Of a stretch of 64,000 nucleotides of DNA, positions 10,395 to 20,272 are shown piece by piece. A program made the position numbers and the translations under genes. The DNA comes from Chitinophagaceae bacterium. GTDB lineage: Bacteria; Bacteroidota; Bacteroidia; Chitinophagales; Chitinophagaceae. The stretch lies in the NCBI GenBank assembly GCA_016713965.1, contig JADJOC010000009.1:248001-312000 (forward strand). The letters run 5' to 3'. The first letter of the stretch is position 1, and the number at the start of each line of letters is the position of its first letter. The notes under the pieces are model-generated. The model saw only the letters and a program-made list of their open reading frames with translations. It had not been told where the DNA came from and searched no databases.

Positions 10395-11392
10395 TCATTT
10401 TTTGTTAGAAAAATATACATACCACTTAATAAAGTTGATTCTGTTTTTTGGAGTAAGACCCCTGTGTAAATCTAAATGATTTTTTAAATGGCTAAAGTAA
10501 CCTTCTATGCCATTTGTTGTATGAGGTATTTTTGGGTTAGATAAGTAATGAAACATATTAGGTAAAGCTCTTTTTTATGGTAAAATAGGATCGCCTTAAT
10601 AATTTGTGAGTGTACCAATATCTTTTAGAATTTTCCTTAAATGTTTTCTCATTAATATATACCTTATGTATTACATACCAGTTATCAAGTTGTTTAATCC
10701 AAAACAACTTATCATTGTGTGTTTTTATTCTCAGCAGCATTAAAATTAAACCTCGAAGTTGCTGGCCTGATTCATGCTTGGGATAGCGTGTAAGCCACAA
10801 CAGGCACATACGCTGGATATGGACAAGGCAACGCTGCACTTTAACATCAGATAGCGATTTTTTGATTGCTTTTAATATGCTTTTATGGCCATCGGTGGTA
10901 ATACTTTCTAATTGTAATCCTAAGCGAATAAGGTTATCTAAATCCTCTTTAATTTCTACATAATGTTTCTCCATCAGAAAATCTGATAAGCTGTGTATAT
11001 CCATCTAAATCATCCTGGTAAGCCAATAAACAAAACTTTTTAAAATAAGTAGCATCTATTCTAAGATTTACCTGGCCTCTTTTAATAATTTTTATCTGAG
11101 GCGCTTGCTCAAGTAGCGTATAAAATGTTCGTTGAAGTGTATCTATTGAATAACCACTGTCCCTTGATAATGTCTTATAAGTTTGTCGTTCCAATACCCA
11201 TTTTTTAAACCAGGTAAACCGATTTTTTATACGCTGTTCTTTCCTGTTAGAGGTAAATAAAATCCCGCAATTTTTGCACTTAAATCTTTGTTTACCATGG
11301 CGTTTTCCCCAGCCAATTACCTTCAGCTGCCCACATGACCAGCATCGCTTTTTTTTGAAATGTTCATAAAAAATAAAAGTTTGATGAAACAC
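10395..11392 (-). pseudogene. IS256-superfamily (IS1249-like) transposase, broken in two places
   Basis: DDE transposase with an N-terminal zinc ribbon (CWSCGQLKVIGWGKRHGKQR, then CKNC), a first Asp in RIDATYFK, the mid-domain motif TTDGHKSILKAIKKS ... QRCLVHIQR, and a C-terminal TTNGIEGYFSHLKNHLDLHR with HRGL, all as in the IS1249 group. Three frames must be joined: one break near 10960 (GGAGAAACAT) and another at the A run read as TTTTTT near 10571-10576. With both corrected the product is 331 residues. Whether these are true inactivating changes or read errors is open. The element lies between the exporter and cyanophycinase. Confidence 0.75.
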
Positions 11393-11406
11393 GTTTCATC
11401 AAACTT
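11377..11406. repeat. 30-bp near-continuous palindrome at the 5' end of the IS transposase
   Basis: A 14-base arm (AAGTTTGATGAAAC) and its exact reverse complement are separated by only two bases. It overlaps the putative GTG start of the transposase. Such hairpins at IS ends can limit read-through transcription; alternatively it is part of the element's end. Confidence 0.6.
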
Positions 11407-11483
11407 CTGTCAAATCTTTTACTATAATACTTCTTAGCAGTTTTTAACAACCATTTTTCAGTATTATACCAAGTTTTAGCGCT

Positions 11484-12380
11484 TTATTCCACCCTCACTT
11501 GCTTTTTCACCAATGCACCTTCGTTAATTTCTGGAATAAACTTTCTTTCCTGCACAAGATAGCCATTACCTCTTTCGCAAATGTGCACTTTTAAATTTTC
11601 TACGCTAAATGGGTTACCATCAGGAATATCAGCAATATTACTATGCGCTATATCATGTCCGTCAATAATAATTACACACCCGCTGCCTATGGCTTCCATT
11701 TTATTTCCATTAGTAATAATCATACCAGTATCCTCTCCCAGCCCTATGCCAATACAGGCCGGATTAGTGGCCACAGCCTGCGCTAATCTACCAAAACGCC
11801 CTCTTTTTTCAAAATGGCTGTCTATGGTAACATTTTCTAAAAAACCCAGTCCTGTAGTGATTTTTACTTCGCCCTTTAAATGAGCCCGGGTAGCATTACC
11901 TTCGTATATCATAGTTTTACCCATAGCCATAGCTCCGGCGCTGGTACCTGCAATTAAAAAATTTTCTTCTGTACGTAATCTTTGTAAAATGATCTGTAAA
12001 AAAGATGTGCCGCCAAAAGTGCTGCTCAGCCTTAACTGGTTGCCGCCGCTGAACATAACAGTATCGCATACACGAATCCGCTCCAGGTACTCTTCATTAG
12101 CTGCATCGGCCCTGTTGCGGATATGTATAAGGCCCACATTAGTGCACCCTATTTTTCCAAAGGCATTTAAATAATTATCCCCTACTTCGTAAGGTATCAT
12201 GCTGGCTGTAGTAACTACCTCTATTCTGGCTAAAGAGCCTCCAACCTCCTGAACAATGCGTCTTAAAATACCTAATTCAAAAAAATTAAGGTTATTGCGG
12301 TGGATTTCTCCTTTCTCAAGGTCTGTGCCCTTATCCTCTGCACCACCTATAGCTATTAATTTCCCTTTAGCAGATTGCAT
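11484..12380 (-). CDS. cphB: Cyanophycinase
   Basis: Peptidase S51 family serine exopeptidase that hydrolyses cyanophycin (multi-L-arginyl-poly-L-aspartate) to beta-Asp-Arg dipeptides. Seen: the N-terminal IAIGGAEDK, the nucleophile elbow GTSAGAMAMG, the preceding FSGGNQLRL, and the downstream DSHFEKRGRFGRLAQAV and GIGLGEDTG motifs that characterise cyanophycinases rather than dipeptidase PepE. 298 residues, typical. No signal peptide, so the intracellular type. It is divergent from cyanophycin synthetase across a 350-bp gap, a storage-polymer make-and-break pair. Confidence 0.93.
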   Translation of the reverse strand: MQSAKGKLIAIGGAEDKGTDLEKGEIHRNNLNFFELGILRRIVQEVGGSLARIEVVTTASMIPYEVGDNYLNAFGKIGCTNVGLIHIRNRADAANEEYLERIRVCDTVMFSGGNQLRLSSTFGGTSFLQIILQRLRTEENFLIAGTSAGAMAMGKTMIYEGNATRAHLKGEVKITTGLGFLENVTIDSHFEKRGRFGRLAQAVATNPACIGIGLGEDTGMIITNGNKMEAIGSGCVIIIDGHDIAHSNIADIPDGNPFSVENLKVHICERGNGYLVQERKFIPEINEGALVKKQVRVE

Positions 12381-12534
12381 TAAAAATCTTATTTATTTGA
12401 TGACACAAAATTAAGGATTAAATTGCCTTGTTTCCATACTATTGGCAGTATAATTAAAAAAGCACACTTGTTTTTTTTGCAGAGCAAGATGATTTGGTTA
12501 ATTTCCATTTTTGGTTCGTATGTCTGAAAGAAAA

Positions 12535-12596
12535 TAACCGCAGAGGCGGAGAGGCGCAGCTTTATAGTTCTTTGCGGCTCCCCGTCTCTGCGGTTA
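12535..12596. repeat. Inverted repeat (CCGCAGAGG-type)
   Basis: Arms TAACCGCAGAG (12535-12545) and CTCTGCGGTTA (12586-12596) are exact reverse complements, with further partial pairing inside. A shorter relative (ACCGCGGAGGCGCAAAGC) sits at about 15624-15650. It lies in the cphB/cphA divergent gap. Confidence 0.6.
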
Positions 12597-12599
12597 AAA

Positions 12600-12672
12600 T
12601 AAAAAAAGATGAACAAAGCTATACAGTACAAGAGAGTGACCCCGCCTTCGCGGACGGGGCAGGCTATAACAA
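12600..12672 (-). repeat. Dispersed intergenic repeat, copy in cphA upstream region
   Basis: On the minus strand this reads CACTCTCTTGTACTGTATAG after a GC-rich CCCCGTC/GACGGGG-like block. The same combination occurs at 46948-47009 on the plus strand. It is a member of the repeat family also found near 15.55, 16.97, 20.34 and 54.91 kb. Confidence 0.5.
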
Positions 12673-12732
12673 TGGTGCCATGAAAAACAAATGCCGATAA
12701 AAAAAATAAATAACACTTAACAAACTGCTTAC

Positions 12733-15356
12733 ATGAAAATTGTAGAAATTAAAATATTAAGAGGGCCAAATTACTGGAGCATCCGCCGTACCAAGCTTAT
12801 TCAAATGAAATTGGATTTAGAGGAAATGGAACAACGGCCTACCAATTCTATTGATGGATTTGCAGAACGGATAGAGAAAATGTTTCCCAGCATGTTTGAG
12901 CACCGATGTAGCGAAGGTAAGCCCGGTGGCTTTTTTGAACGGGTACAGGAAGGCACTTGGATGGGGCATGTAATAGAGCATGTTGCTTTGGAATTGCAGA
13001 CTTTAGCCGGAATGGATACTGGCTTTGGCCGTACACGGGGCACAGGAAAACCAGGGGAATATAATGTAGTATTCAGTTACATGGAAGAAGATGCAGGGGT
13101 GTATGCAGCCAAAGCCGCTGTAAGAATTTGTGAGGCGCTTACCAATAATGCTCCATATCCGCTTGAAGAAGATATCATGCAGTTAAGAGAAATAAGAGAG
13201 AACACAAGGTTAGGCCCAAGCACCGGCTGTATTGTGGATGAAGCTGCTAAAAGAGGTATTCCGCATATGAGGCTCAATAAGCACTCGCTGGTACAATTAG
13301 GTTATGGTGTGCATCAAAAAAGAATAAGAGCAACTATCGCTTCTACTACCAGTAATATTGCAGTTGATATTGCCGGGGATAAAGAAGAAACAAAAAACCT
13401 GCTTGCAGCTGCGGAAATACCTGTGCCCAAAGGTGATGTGGTAAGAAGTGAAGAAGGATTAAAAGATGCTATTGACAAAATCGGCTATCCGATTGTTATA
13501 AAACCTATTGACGGCAATCATGGCAAAGGCAATACCACTAATATTACCACCTGGGAACAAGCACTGCAAGCCTTTGAGGCAGCCCAGCTTTATGGCAGAA
13601 ATTCGATTGTAGAAAAATATATTACCGGCTTTGATTTCAGGATTTTAGTAATCAATTATAAGTTTGTGTGTGCTGCATTACGTACACCTGCAAGCGTAAC
13701 AGGCGATGGAAAAAACACCATACAATGGTTGATTGATGAAACCAATAAAGATCCACGCAGGGGGTACGGGCACGAAAAAGTGCTTACACAAATAACCATT
13801 GACCGGGACACACACAAAATGCTCAAGGAAAAAGGCTATACACTTGATACTATTCCTTCAAAAGATGAATTGGTACTGGTAAAATCAACAGCGAATTTAA
13901 GCACCGGTGGTACTTCCACCGATGTTACAGATGAGGTACACCCTGCGAATATTTTTATGTGTGAGCGTATAGCCAAAATTATCGGTCTGGATATTTGCGG
14001 CATTGATATTATGGCTACTGATTTGCGTACACCCGTTACCCAAAACGGCGGGGCTGTGCTGGAAGTAAACGCAGCACCGGGATTCAGAATGCACATAGAA
14101 CCTTCAGTAGGCTTGCCACGTAATGTAGCGGAGCCGGTAGTAGATATGCTTTTTCCTAAGGGAAGTGCAGGCCGTATCCCTATCATCGCTGTTACAGGTA
14201 CTAATGGAAAAACCACTACCACCCGTCTTATTGCACATGTTGCCAAAAGTGTAGGAAAAAAAGTGGGCTACACTACCAGTGATGGTGTGTATATCCAGAA
14301 TCAATTAATGATGAGGGGTGATTGTACAGGCCCTATTTCATCACAGTTTGTATTAAAAGACCCAACAGTAGATTTTGCGGTATTGGAATGTGCCAGGGGT
14401 GGTATTTTGAAAACCGGGCTGGCTTTTAGAAATTGCGATGTAGCCATTGTTACCAATGTAGCATCGGACCACATGGGCCTGGGCGGCATTAATACCATAG
14501 AACAAATGGCGAAAGTAAAAGCCATTTTGCCAGAAACGGTTTTTCCCAGCGGATACGCTGTATTAAATGCAGATGATGATTTGGTATATGACATGAAAAA
14601 AACCTGGAGTGCAACGTAGCATTATTCAGTATGGATGAAAATAATCCACGGATAAAAAAACATTGTGCCAAAGGAGGCCTGGCCACTATACTGGAAAATG
14701 GTTATATCAGCATCATGAAAGGCACTTGGAAAATAAGGGTGATGCCTGCAAAAGATATCCCGCTTACCTATGAAGGAAAAGCAGTGCATAACATCAACAA
14801 TTGCCTGCCTGCAGTAATGGCTGCATACCTGTACAGGGATATTACTATTGAAGATATCCGTGCAGCGCTTAGCTCATTTCAGCCCTCCAGCACACAAACA
14901 CCCGGAAGATTGAACTTTTTCCATTTCAAAAAAATTACCTTTTTAGCTGATTTTGCCCACAACCCACACGGTTTAAGGCTGTTGTGCGATTTTATCAGCA
15001 AGCTGGATTATAAAATCAAAATTGGTGTAATCAGCGGTACAGGCGACAGGCGTGATGAAGATATCCGGGAACTGGGAGAAATTTCAGCCCAGCATTTTGA
15101 TGAAATCATTATCAGGTGCGATAAAAACCTGCGTGGCAGAACTGCCGATGAAATTATTGGCTTGCTAAAAGAAGGTATTGCCAAGGTAAACCCTACCGTG
15201 CCCACCATGACTATCGCTAATGAAAATGAAGCCCTGGAGTATATTTATAATCACCAGAAAGAAGGCGCATTATACACCATTATGTGCGATGTGGTAGCCG
15301 GGGCTTTGGATAAAATAAAGGAATTGAAAGAAAGGGAAGCAGCAGCAATGGTTTAA
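12733..15356 (+). CDS. cphA: Cyanophycin synthetase, frame broken
   Basis: ATP-dependent non-ribosomal polymerisation of aspartate and arginine into cyanophycin. In order: the CphA N-terminal domain (residues about 1-160, starting MKIVEIKILRGPNYWS), an ATP-grasp domain (about 215-470, with KPIDGNHGKG and EVNAAPGFRMH), and a Mur-ligase-like domain with P-loop VTGTNGKTTTTRLI. The frame stops at 14619. The A run 14596-14602 (seven; eight expected) restores MKKNLECNVALFSMDENNPR and continues to 15356, giving 874 residues, the normal length for CphA. A divergent cphB lies 350 bp upstream. No arginine or aspartate biosynthesis genes are adjacent. Confidence 0.93.
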
Positions 15357-15371
15357 TAAATAAAAAACCAT

Positions 15372-15402
15372 TTGGAAGAAAATAATTTAAGGCTTACTTT
15401 TG
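15372..15402 (+). promoter_or_regulatory. Bacteroidota-type promoter for tRNA-Gln
   Basis: TTG at 15372-15374, a 20-base spacer, and TACTTTTG (fits TAnnTTTG) at 15395-15402. This is the -33/-7 arrangement known for the Bacteroidota primary sigma factor. The tRNA starts 30 bases downstream. Confidence 0.7.
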
Positions 15403-15432
15403 CATTCCCTAATTCAAAAATGTGAGTACGAT

Positions 15433-15503
15433 TGGGTTATGGTGTAAAGGTAGCACAACAGATTTTGATTCTGTTTGTCTAGGTTCGAATCCTAGTAACC
15501 CAA
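15433..15503 (+). tRNA. tRNA-Gln (anticodon TTG)
   Basis: Seven-base acceptor stem TGGGTTA/TAACCCA, D arm around GTGTAAAGGTAGCAC, anticodon stem ACAGA/TCTGT with loop TTTTGAT (anticodon TTG, decoding CAA), T arm CTAGGTTCGAATCCTAG with the invariant TTCGAAT. Discriminator base A; the CCA end is not encoded. About 71 bases, single tRNA unit with its own promoter and terminator. Confidence 0.95.
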
Positions 15504-15504
15504 C

Positions 15505-15536
15505 AAAAAACCTCAGGCAAGCCTGGGGTTTTTTTA
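15505..15536 (+). terminator. Terminator of tRNA-Gln
   Basis: AAAAAACCTCAGGC followed by a three-base loop and GCCTGGGGTTTTTTT-like complement, ending in seven T. It directly follows the tRNA. Confidence 0.85.
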
Positions 15537-15541
15537 TTTGA

Positions 15542-15620
15542 TTTGGTTATAAGCTTTTGTGCAGCTATTGAGCTTTAGTTGTGTCACTCACTTGTACCAT
15601 ATATCAATATTGATCTTTCT
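15542..15620 (+). repeat. Dispersed intergenic repeat, copy A
   Basis: Reads TTGGTTATAAGCTT, then ATTGAGCTTTAGTTG, TCACTCACTTGTACCATAT and ATTGATCTTT. The same order of blocks occurs at 16967-17043 and, less exactly, at other intergenic sites in both orientations. No coding potential. Confidence 0.6.
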
Positions 15621-15837
15621 TTTACCGCGGAGGCGCAAAGCCGCGGAGAGGTACAATATTATTTCTCCCCCTCTGTAGTCCGATGTGGCAGCTTAAATTA
15701 TTTGTTTTTTCCATATTATCATCTATAATTTCCTATCCTTTTTAAATATAGGCTAGGAAATGACAGTAATTGCAAAAAAGTTGAATAATTTTATGCAAAA
15801 TGAGCAAATTCTGAATCTCAATTTTAAAACCACAAAA

Positions 15838-16847
15838 ATGAAAAAAATAATACTAAGTATTTGCGTGATGTTGTCCCAAACAACATTTGCACAGAAACAA
15901 GCTGAAGTGAATTTAGAATTACATGATGGAAATGTGATCAAAGGAACTGCAAGTTTTAATGACATTGACCTTACAACGGCTTTGGTAAATTGAGCATACC
16001 GGTCGGGAAAGTAGGAAGCATCACAATTGGTTATGGTAAGGACAGATCTTCTGCTGATAAGGTCCTGTCGAGCATTAAATTATTAAGCGGAAGCAACAAT
16101 GATGATGAAGCAAGAAAGAATGCTTACGACGATCTTGTAAAACTAGGTTTGAAAGCCTTAACCACATTGGAAGATTGGTATGCCGATCCTAAGAACGCTA
16201 CCGAAAGTGATTATACTGGTGATTACACAGTAGATAATGCTTATGAAGAGATCAAAGCAAATAACAATATCAGCGGAAGCAGCACGGCCGAAGATGTGGT
16301 GAATATTGATAATAACTATACCATGGGTGGTACTTATAATTTTACAAAGCTTGATGTAAAAACAGAATACGGAACATTAAATATCCCAAAAGAAAAGATC
16401 AAAACAATTGATATTTTCGTTCCAACAGGGACAGGTGGAGAACAGATCTTTAAATTGATGGGAAACAAACATATCAGTGGAAATACAAATGGGGGCTGGT
16501 ATAAAACAGGTATTACCTTAAAGCAAGGACAGAAGTTTTCATTGAGTGCAACCGGGGAAGTTACCTTAGCAAGTTTAAGTAATAGTGTGTATAAACCTAA
16601 TGGAAAGACCAAGGCTAGTTCAACTGATGATAGCGATGAGGATTCCGAAGGAAGCAGTTCTTCTTATCCTAAATACGGAATGCTTGTATATAAGATCGGC
16701 GAAAGCGCATACGATGCTTTAAAAGCCGGCTCTAAATTTAACGGAACTGCAAAAACAAGTGGCATGCTTTATATTTCGATCTATGAAACTGTTTTTAATG
16801 CAAGTAATAAAGGTTCGTATAATGTTAGAATAACGGTTAATAAATAA
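15838..16847 (+). CDS. Secreted protein with PA-IL-like C-terminal domain, frame broken
   Basis: Not a recognised named family. The start is the ATG at 15838, where a clear signal peptide begins (MKKIILSICVMLSQTTFAQ). Two repeats of a short module follow, LTTAFGKLSIPVGKVGSITIG and TEYGTLNIPKEKIKTIDIF, a pattern often seen in Bacteroidota periplasmic proteins. The C-terminal about 130 residues (LKQGQKFSLSATGEVTLA ... GMLVYKIGE ... GMLYISIYE ... GSYNVRITV) resemble the LecA/PA-IL jelly-roll galactose-binding fold, though sugar binding is only inferred. The frame breaks at TTT 15981-15983, where four T would restore GKLSIPVG; the corrected length is 336 residues. Confidence 0.7.
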
Positions 16848-16934
16848 TAGATCATCAATGTATTACAAAAAGATCAGAATTTCCTAATCCGCCATTACTA
16901 ACTTAATAGGCATTTATTAATTTTCTTATAAATT

Positions 16935-16962
16935 AAAATCCCGGGCATGCCCGGGATTTTTT
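16935..16962 (+). terminator. Intrinsic terminator
   Basis: The 26-base perfect palindrome 16935-16960 centred on CCCGGGCATGCCCGGG is flanked by AAAAT and ATTTTTT. It lies 88 bases after the stop of the secreted protein gene. Confidence 0.85.
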
Positions 16963-16966
16963 CTGG

Positions 16967-17043
16967 TTGGTTACCAGCTTAGGCCGTACTATTGAGCTTT
17001 ATTGGCGTCGCACTCTTCTACAACATATCTATATTGACCTTTA
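16967..17043 (+). repeat. Dispersed intergenic repeat, copy B
   Basis: TTGGTTACCAGCTT, ATTGAGCTTTATTGG, CGTCGCACTCTTCTAC, CATATCTATATTGACCTTT. This is the most complete copy and can serve as family reference. It sits right after a terminator. Confidence 0.65.
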
Positions 17044-17177
17044 ATTATTTTTTGTTATTAAACATGCCTCCCCTACGTAGCCGAAAACGCAATTTATTTT
17101 GTTTGCTACTACTAATATATCGCTGCTCTGCAGCTATTACATTTTGCCAAAAATTTCGCACCTTTGCATACTTAAAT

Positions 17178-17289
17178 AATACCCAATACCCAATACCCAA
17201 TACCCAATACCCAATACCCAATACCCAATACCCAATACCCAATACCCAATACCCAATACCCAACACCCAATTACTAATTACTAATTCCC
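17178..17289. repeat. 7-bp tandem repeat array (AATACCC)n
   Basis: Twelve exact copies of AATACCC (17178-17261), then AACACCC, AATTACT twice and AATTCCC, keeping strict 7-base spacing for 16 units. The last unit contains the stop codon and final codons of pafA on the minus strand. Because 7 is not a multiple of 3, both strands have long stop-free frames that encode only repeats; I do not call a gene there. Confidence 0.95.
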
Positions 17290-18915
17290 CACCACCTCTC
17301 CAATCATTTTCCCCACACACCCATTAGGCATTTGTATTTGCAGCATGGCAGCAATAGTTGGTGCAATATCCGTCATGTAAGTTTCGCGGTTGGTTTTGCC
17401 GGGTTTGATATTTTTACCAAACCATAATAAAGGTATGTGAGCATCATAAGGATTCCATACCCCGTGGCTTGTACCGGTATTTTGCCAGGCATCAAAGTAG
17501 CCTGGCTTAGGCACAAATTGTATATCGCCACTGCGCTTTTGAGCATACCCGTTAATCATCCTGGTTTTTATTGGTTCAGGAATGGTAGCTTCGGTAAGTT
17601 CATTTAATTCATAAGCATCCACTACATACTCTTTTTGCTGTAAAAACTTAATAATTGCGTCATGTACTTCTTCAACAGATTTACCTTGTTTTTCTATCTC
17701 AAAATTATTAACATACACCTGGTAATTTTGAACTTGTTGTATCATATTTTTTAACCCGGATTGTTGCTCTACTCTTTCGTTCAACTCTTTTTTTAATACA
17801 TTTTCATTAAAGCCGCCTGCCGGTATTTTATGATCGCTTAAAAAAGCGGGCACATGTGCTGCACCATGATCTGCGGTTAAAAAAACAGTATAATTATTTT
17901 TACCAATTTTAATATCCAGGTATTGTAAAAACGAAGCTATATCTTTATCCAGGCGCAAATAAGTATCCTGCGCTTCTATAGAATTAGGCCCAAACCAATG
18001 GCCAATATAATCTGTAGAAGAAATGCTGATGGCTAAAAAATCGGTAACATTATTGCCGCCCATTTTTTCATTTTCAATGGTAGTTTTCGCAAAATCAAAT
18101 GTATAGCTGGCTGCGTAAGGTGTATATTTAAATGCTTCGTATTTAAAACTATCTAGTGCGGAAAGCTTGTGCGGAAAAGTAACTGTTTTTTCTCCTTTGA
18201 TTGGTGTTTCATATTTGTTGCCGTCTGCAGTACTGAGTGTATATTTTTCTATCGGTAATAAGGTATTCCAGTCTTTGCTCATATAATTGGCAACAGGGTC
18301 TTTGCTGTTAAAATTGTTTACCCAGCCTGGCAATTCGCTCATGTAAAAAGTACTGGTAATCCATTTGCCCACTTTATCATCATACCAGTAAGCCGCATTG
18401 GCGCTGTGGCCGGCAGGTAAAATTGCTCCCCGGTCTTTTAAAGCAATGCCAATTACTTTACTTTTAAAATTGGTGCTCAACCGTAATTCATCGGTAATGG
18501 TGGTTGTCCATAAATTATTAGGGCTCATTTTTCCGGCTTTGGTAGAGCTGCCTACGGTGGCTACAGAAGTATCTTGTGTGCAATACATATTTTTACCAGT
18601 GCTTTTTTCAAACCAGTCGTTGCCTACAATTCCATTAATTGCCGGTACGCTGCCGGTATAAATGCAACTGTGGCCTACTGCTGTGTACGTAGGCACATAA
18701 GGGATAAAAGTATTTTCGCAGCTAAAGCCATGGTTAAGCAAACGTTTAAATCCACCGGAACCATACAAATCATTGAAGCGGTACAAATAATCCCAGCGCA
18801 TTTGGTCTATAACGATGCCGACGATGAGCTTGGGTTTGGGGGTTTGGGGTTGGGCGAAAGAAAAATAAGAAATAAGGAATAAAAAATAAAAAATAAAGAA
18901 ATATTTGCGATACAT
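17281..18915 (-). CDS. pafA: PafA-type alkaline phosphatase
   Basis: Periplasmic monoesterase of the alkaline phosphatase superfamily, releasing phosphate from organic esters. Signal peptide at residues 1-21 (IFYFLFLISYFSFAQ). Metal and nucleophile residues are visible: Asp37 in VIDQMRWDYL and Thr78 in YVPTYTAVGH, the position of the PafA nucleophile. FLTADHGAAHVPAF and GTSHGVWNPYDAHIPLLWFG hold the remaining metal ligands. 544 residues, typical for PafA. The gene ends inside the 7-bp repeat array. The next gene upstream starts 6 bp away on the same strand. Confidence 0.88.
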   Translation of the reverse strand: MYRKYFFIFYFLFLISYFSFAQPQTPKPKLIVGIVIDQMRWDYLYRFNDLYGSGGFKRLLNHGFSCENTFIPYVPTYTAVGHSCIYTGSVPAINGIVGNDWFEKSTGKNMYCTQDTSVATVGSSTKAGKMSPNNLWTTTITDELRLSTNFKSKVIGIALKDRGAILPAGHSANAAYWYDDKVGKWITSTFYMSELPGWVNNFNSKDPVANYMSKDWNTLLPIEKYTLSTADGNKYETPIKGEKTVTFPHKLSALDSFKYEAFKYTPYAASYTFDFAKTTIENEKMGGNNVTDFLAISISSTDYIGHWFGPNSIEAQDTYLRLDKDIASFLQYLDIKIGKNNYTVFLTADHGAAHVPAFLSDHKIPAGGFNENVLKKELNERVEQQSGLKNMIQQVQNYQVYVNNFEIEKQGKSVEEVHDAIIKFLQQKEYVVDAYELNELTEATIPEPIKTRMINGYAQKRSGDIQFVPKPGYFDAWQNTGTSHGVWNPYDAHIPLLWFGKNIKPGKTNRETYMTDIAPTIAAMLQIQMPNGCVGKMIGEVVGN

Positions 18916-18920
18916 AAAAA

Positions 18921-19537
18921 TTATTTTACTTCAAATGGTGCAACATCACCAACATCAAAGATAACAAGATACCATTTACCGTTAATATAAGCCATATAAA
19001 AATCTAAATCCCAATCTTCATAAGGTGTGTATACAACTCTACGGCACTTGGATTCTATAAATTTTATAGCAGGCAGGCTTTTCTTATAATATTTTTGTTC
19101 GCTACTGTTCCCGTTAATTATCCAGAATTCAGCTAAAGTTACAAGGGGCTTATCTTTTATAAACCGGTTAGCAAAAAAGCCCTTTTTTTTCCAAAAAATT
19201 TCCCCATTTACATCTCGGTCCCATTTTGGTAAACTACCAAGTTGTAAAGGGGTTTTTCTAAAATCAGGTTTATCTAATTCTATATCTTCCAGGTGATATT
19301 CTTTGTCAATTTTCTTTTCGTTTGTGAATATAGGCATTGTTCCACAGTAAGGAGAAGATATTATATACAGGCCATACTTTGGATGAATATAACTATTTAT
19401 TTTTTTTGTATCTTTTTTATAAAAAGCTTCTACTACACCTTTACAAGCTGTAACAAAAGCAGCTTCTTTTTTGCTTTGTGCTATTAAAAAAAAATAAAAA
19501 ATAATAAAAAAACTAAAATAACAGGTTTGCGAACCAT
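18921..19537 (-). CDS. Secreted protein of unknown function, frame broken in signal peptide
   Basis: Not recognised. With the A run 19486-19494 corrected (nine; ten on this reading) the product runs 205 residues from ATG 19537: a hydrophobic signal segment (MVRKPVILVFLLFF), SKKEAAFVTACKGVVEAFYK, INSYIHPKYGLYI, and a C-terminal domain with MAYINGKWYLVIFDVGDVAPF. The next gene (19563-20165) is a diverged paralogue with the same order of motifs (IHPVYGLY, QPDFAKTTLQ, MAYINHKCYF). Probably periplasmic or lipid-free secreted; role unknown. Confidence 0.6.
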
Positions 19538-19562
19538 AGAATAACTTATTTAATATTAATAA

Positions 19563-20165
19563 TTATGCACAAATTTGATAGGCAGGTTCAACAACTGTAA
19601 AATAGCATTTGTGATTGATATAAGCCATCTGGAAAACCAATCCATTTTTTCCACAAGTAAAAATAACCACACGAGATTTTTTCTGAAAAGATTTTATAGC
19701 ATTTAATTTTTTTACAGAAATTTTTTCATCAAAATATTCAAAAATTTCAGAAAGATGAGTGGGTGTTTTTATACTATCTGCAAAAAAGCCCTCTTTATTC
19801 CAGGAGACACCACAATTCCATTGGGGTAATTCACTAAACTGTAATGTGGTTTTTGCAAAATCTGGTTGCGTTAAATCAATATATTTAAACCACATTATGC
19901 TATCATTACGCAACATTGCGTCATTCCTGGTAATTTCCTTCTGATTTTCATATAAATCTCCAAATCCTGATTAATATATTTTATAAAGTCCATAAACTGG
20001 ATGAATATATTTATTTAATTTACTTACGTTTTTTCTGTAAATACCTTCTACTATATCTTTACAAGCAATAACAAAATCAGCTTCTTTTTTGCTGGCTTTG
20101 GTTTGTGCAAATGAGGAATAAGCGATAAGCAAAGAAAATACAGGTAAAATCCTTTTAAAATGCAT
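19563..20165 (-). pseudogene. Paralogue of the 18921-19537 protein with in-frame TAA stop
   Basis: Signal peptide MHFKRILPVFSLLIAYSSFAQ, then KKEADFVIACKDIVEGIYRK and YIHPVYGLYKIY, followed by TAA at 19971-19973. Reading through keeps the same frame (SGFGDLYENQKEITRNDAM ...) and aligns along the whole length of the neighbouring paralogue to the stop at 19563; total 200 codons. Unlike most breaks in this window this is a nonsense codon and not a homopolymer slip, so it is the better candidate for genuine decay. Confidence 0.6.
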
Positions 20166-20272
20166 ATAAACTGTTTAAGTAGAGATAATATTATGTATAG
20201 ATGGTTTTTTAAACTGAAATGCACAATTAAGCCGAAAATAATTTTTTAAGCACAAAACCGTAATTTTGCCGC

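Noticed and set aside
16992..17327. Open frames on both strands across the 7-bp repeat array
   Set aside because: They encode only the repeat translated (period of seven residues) and lack any start context or domain; an artefact of a stop-free tandem repeat.
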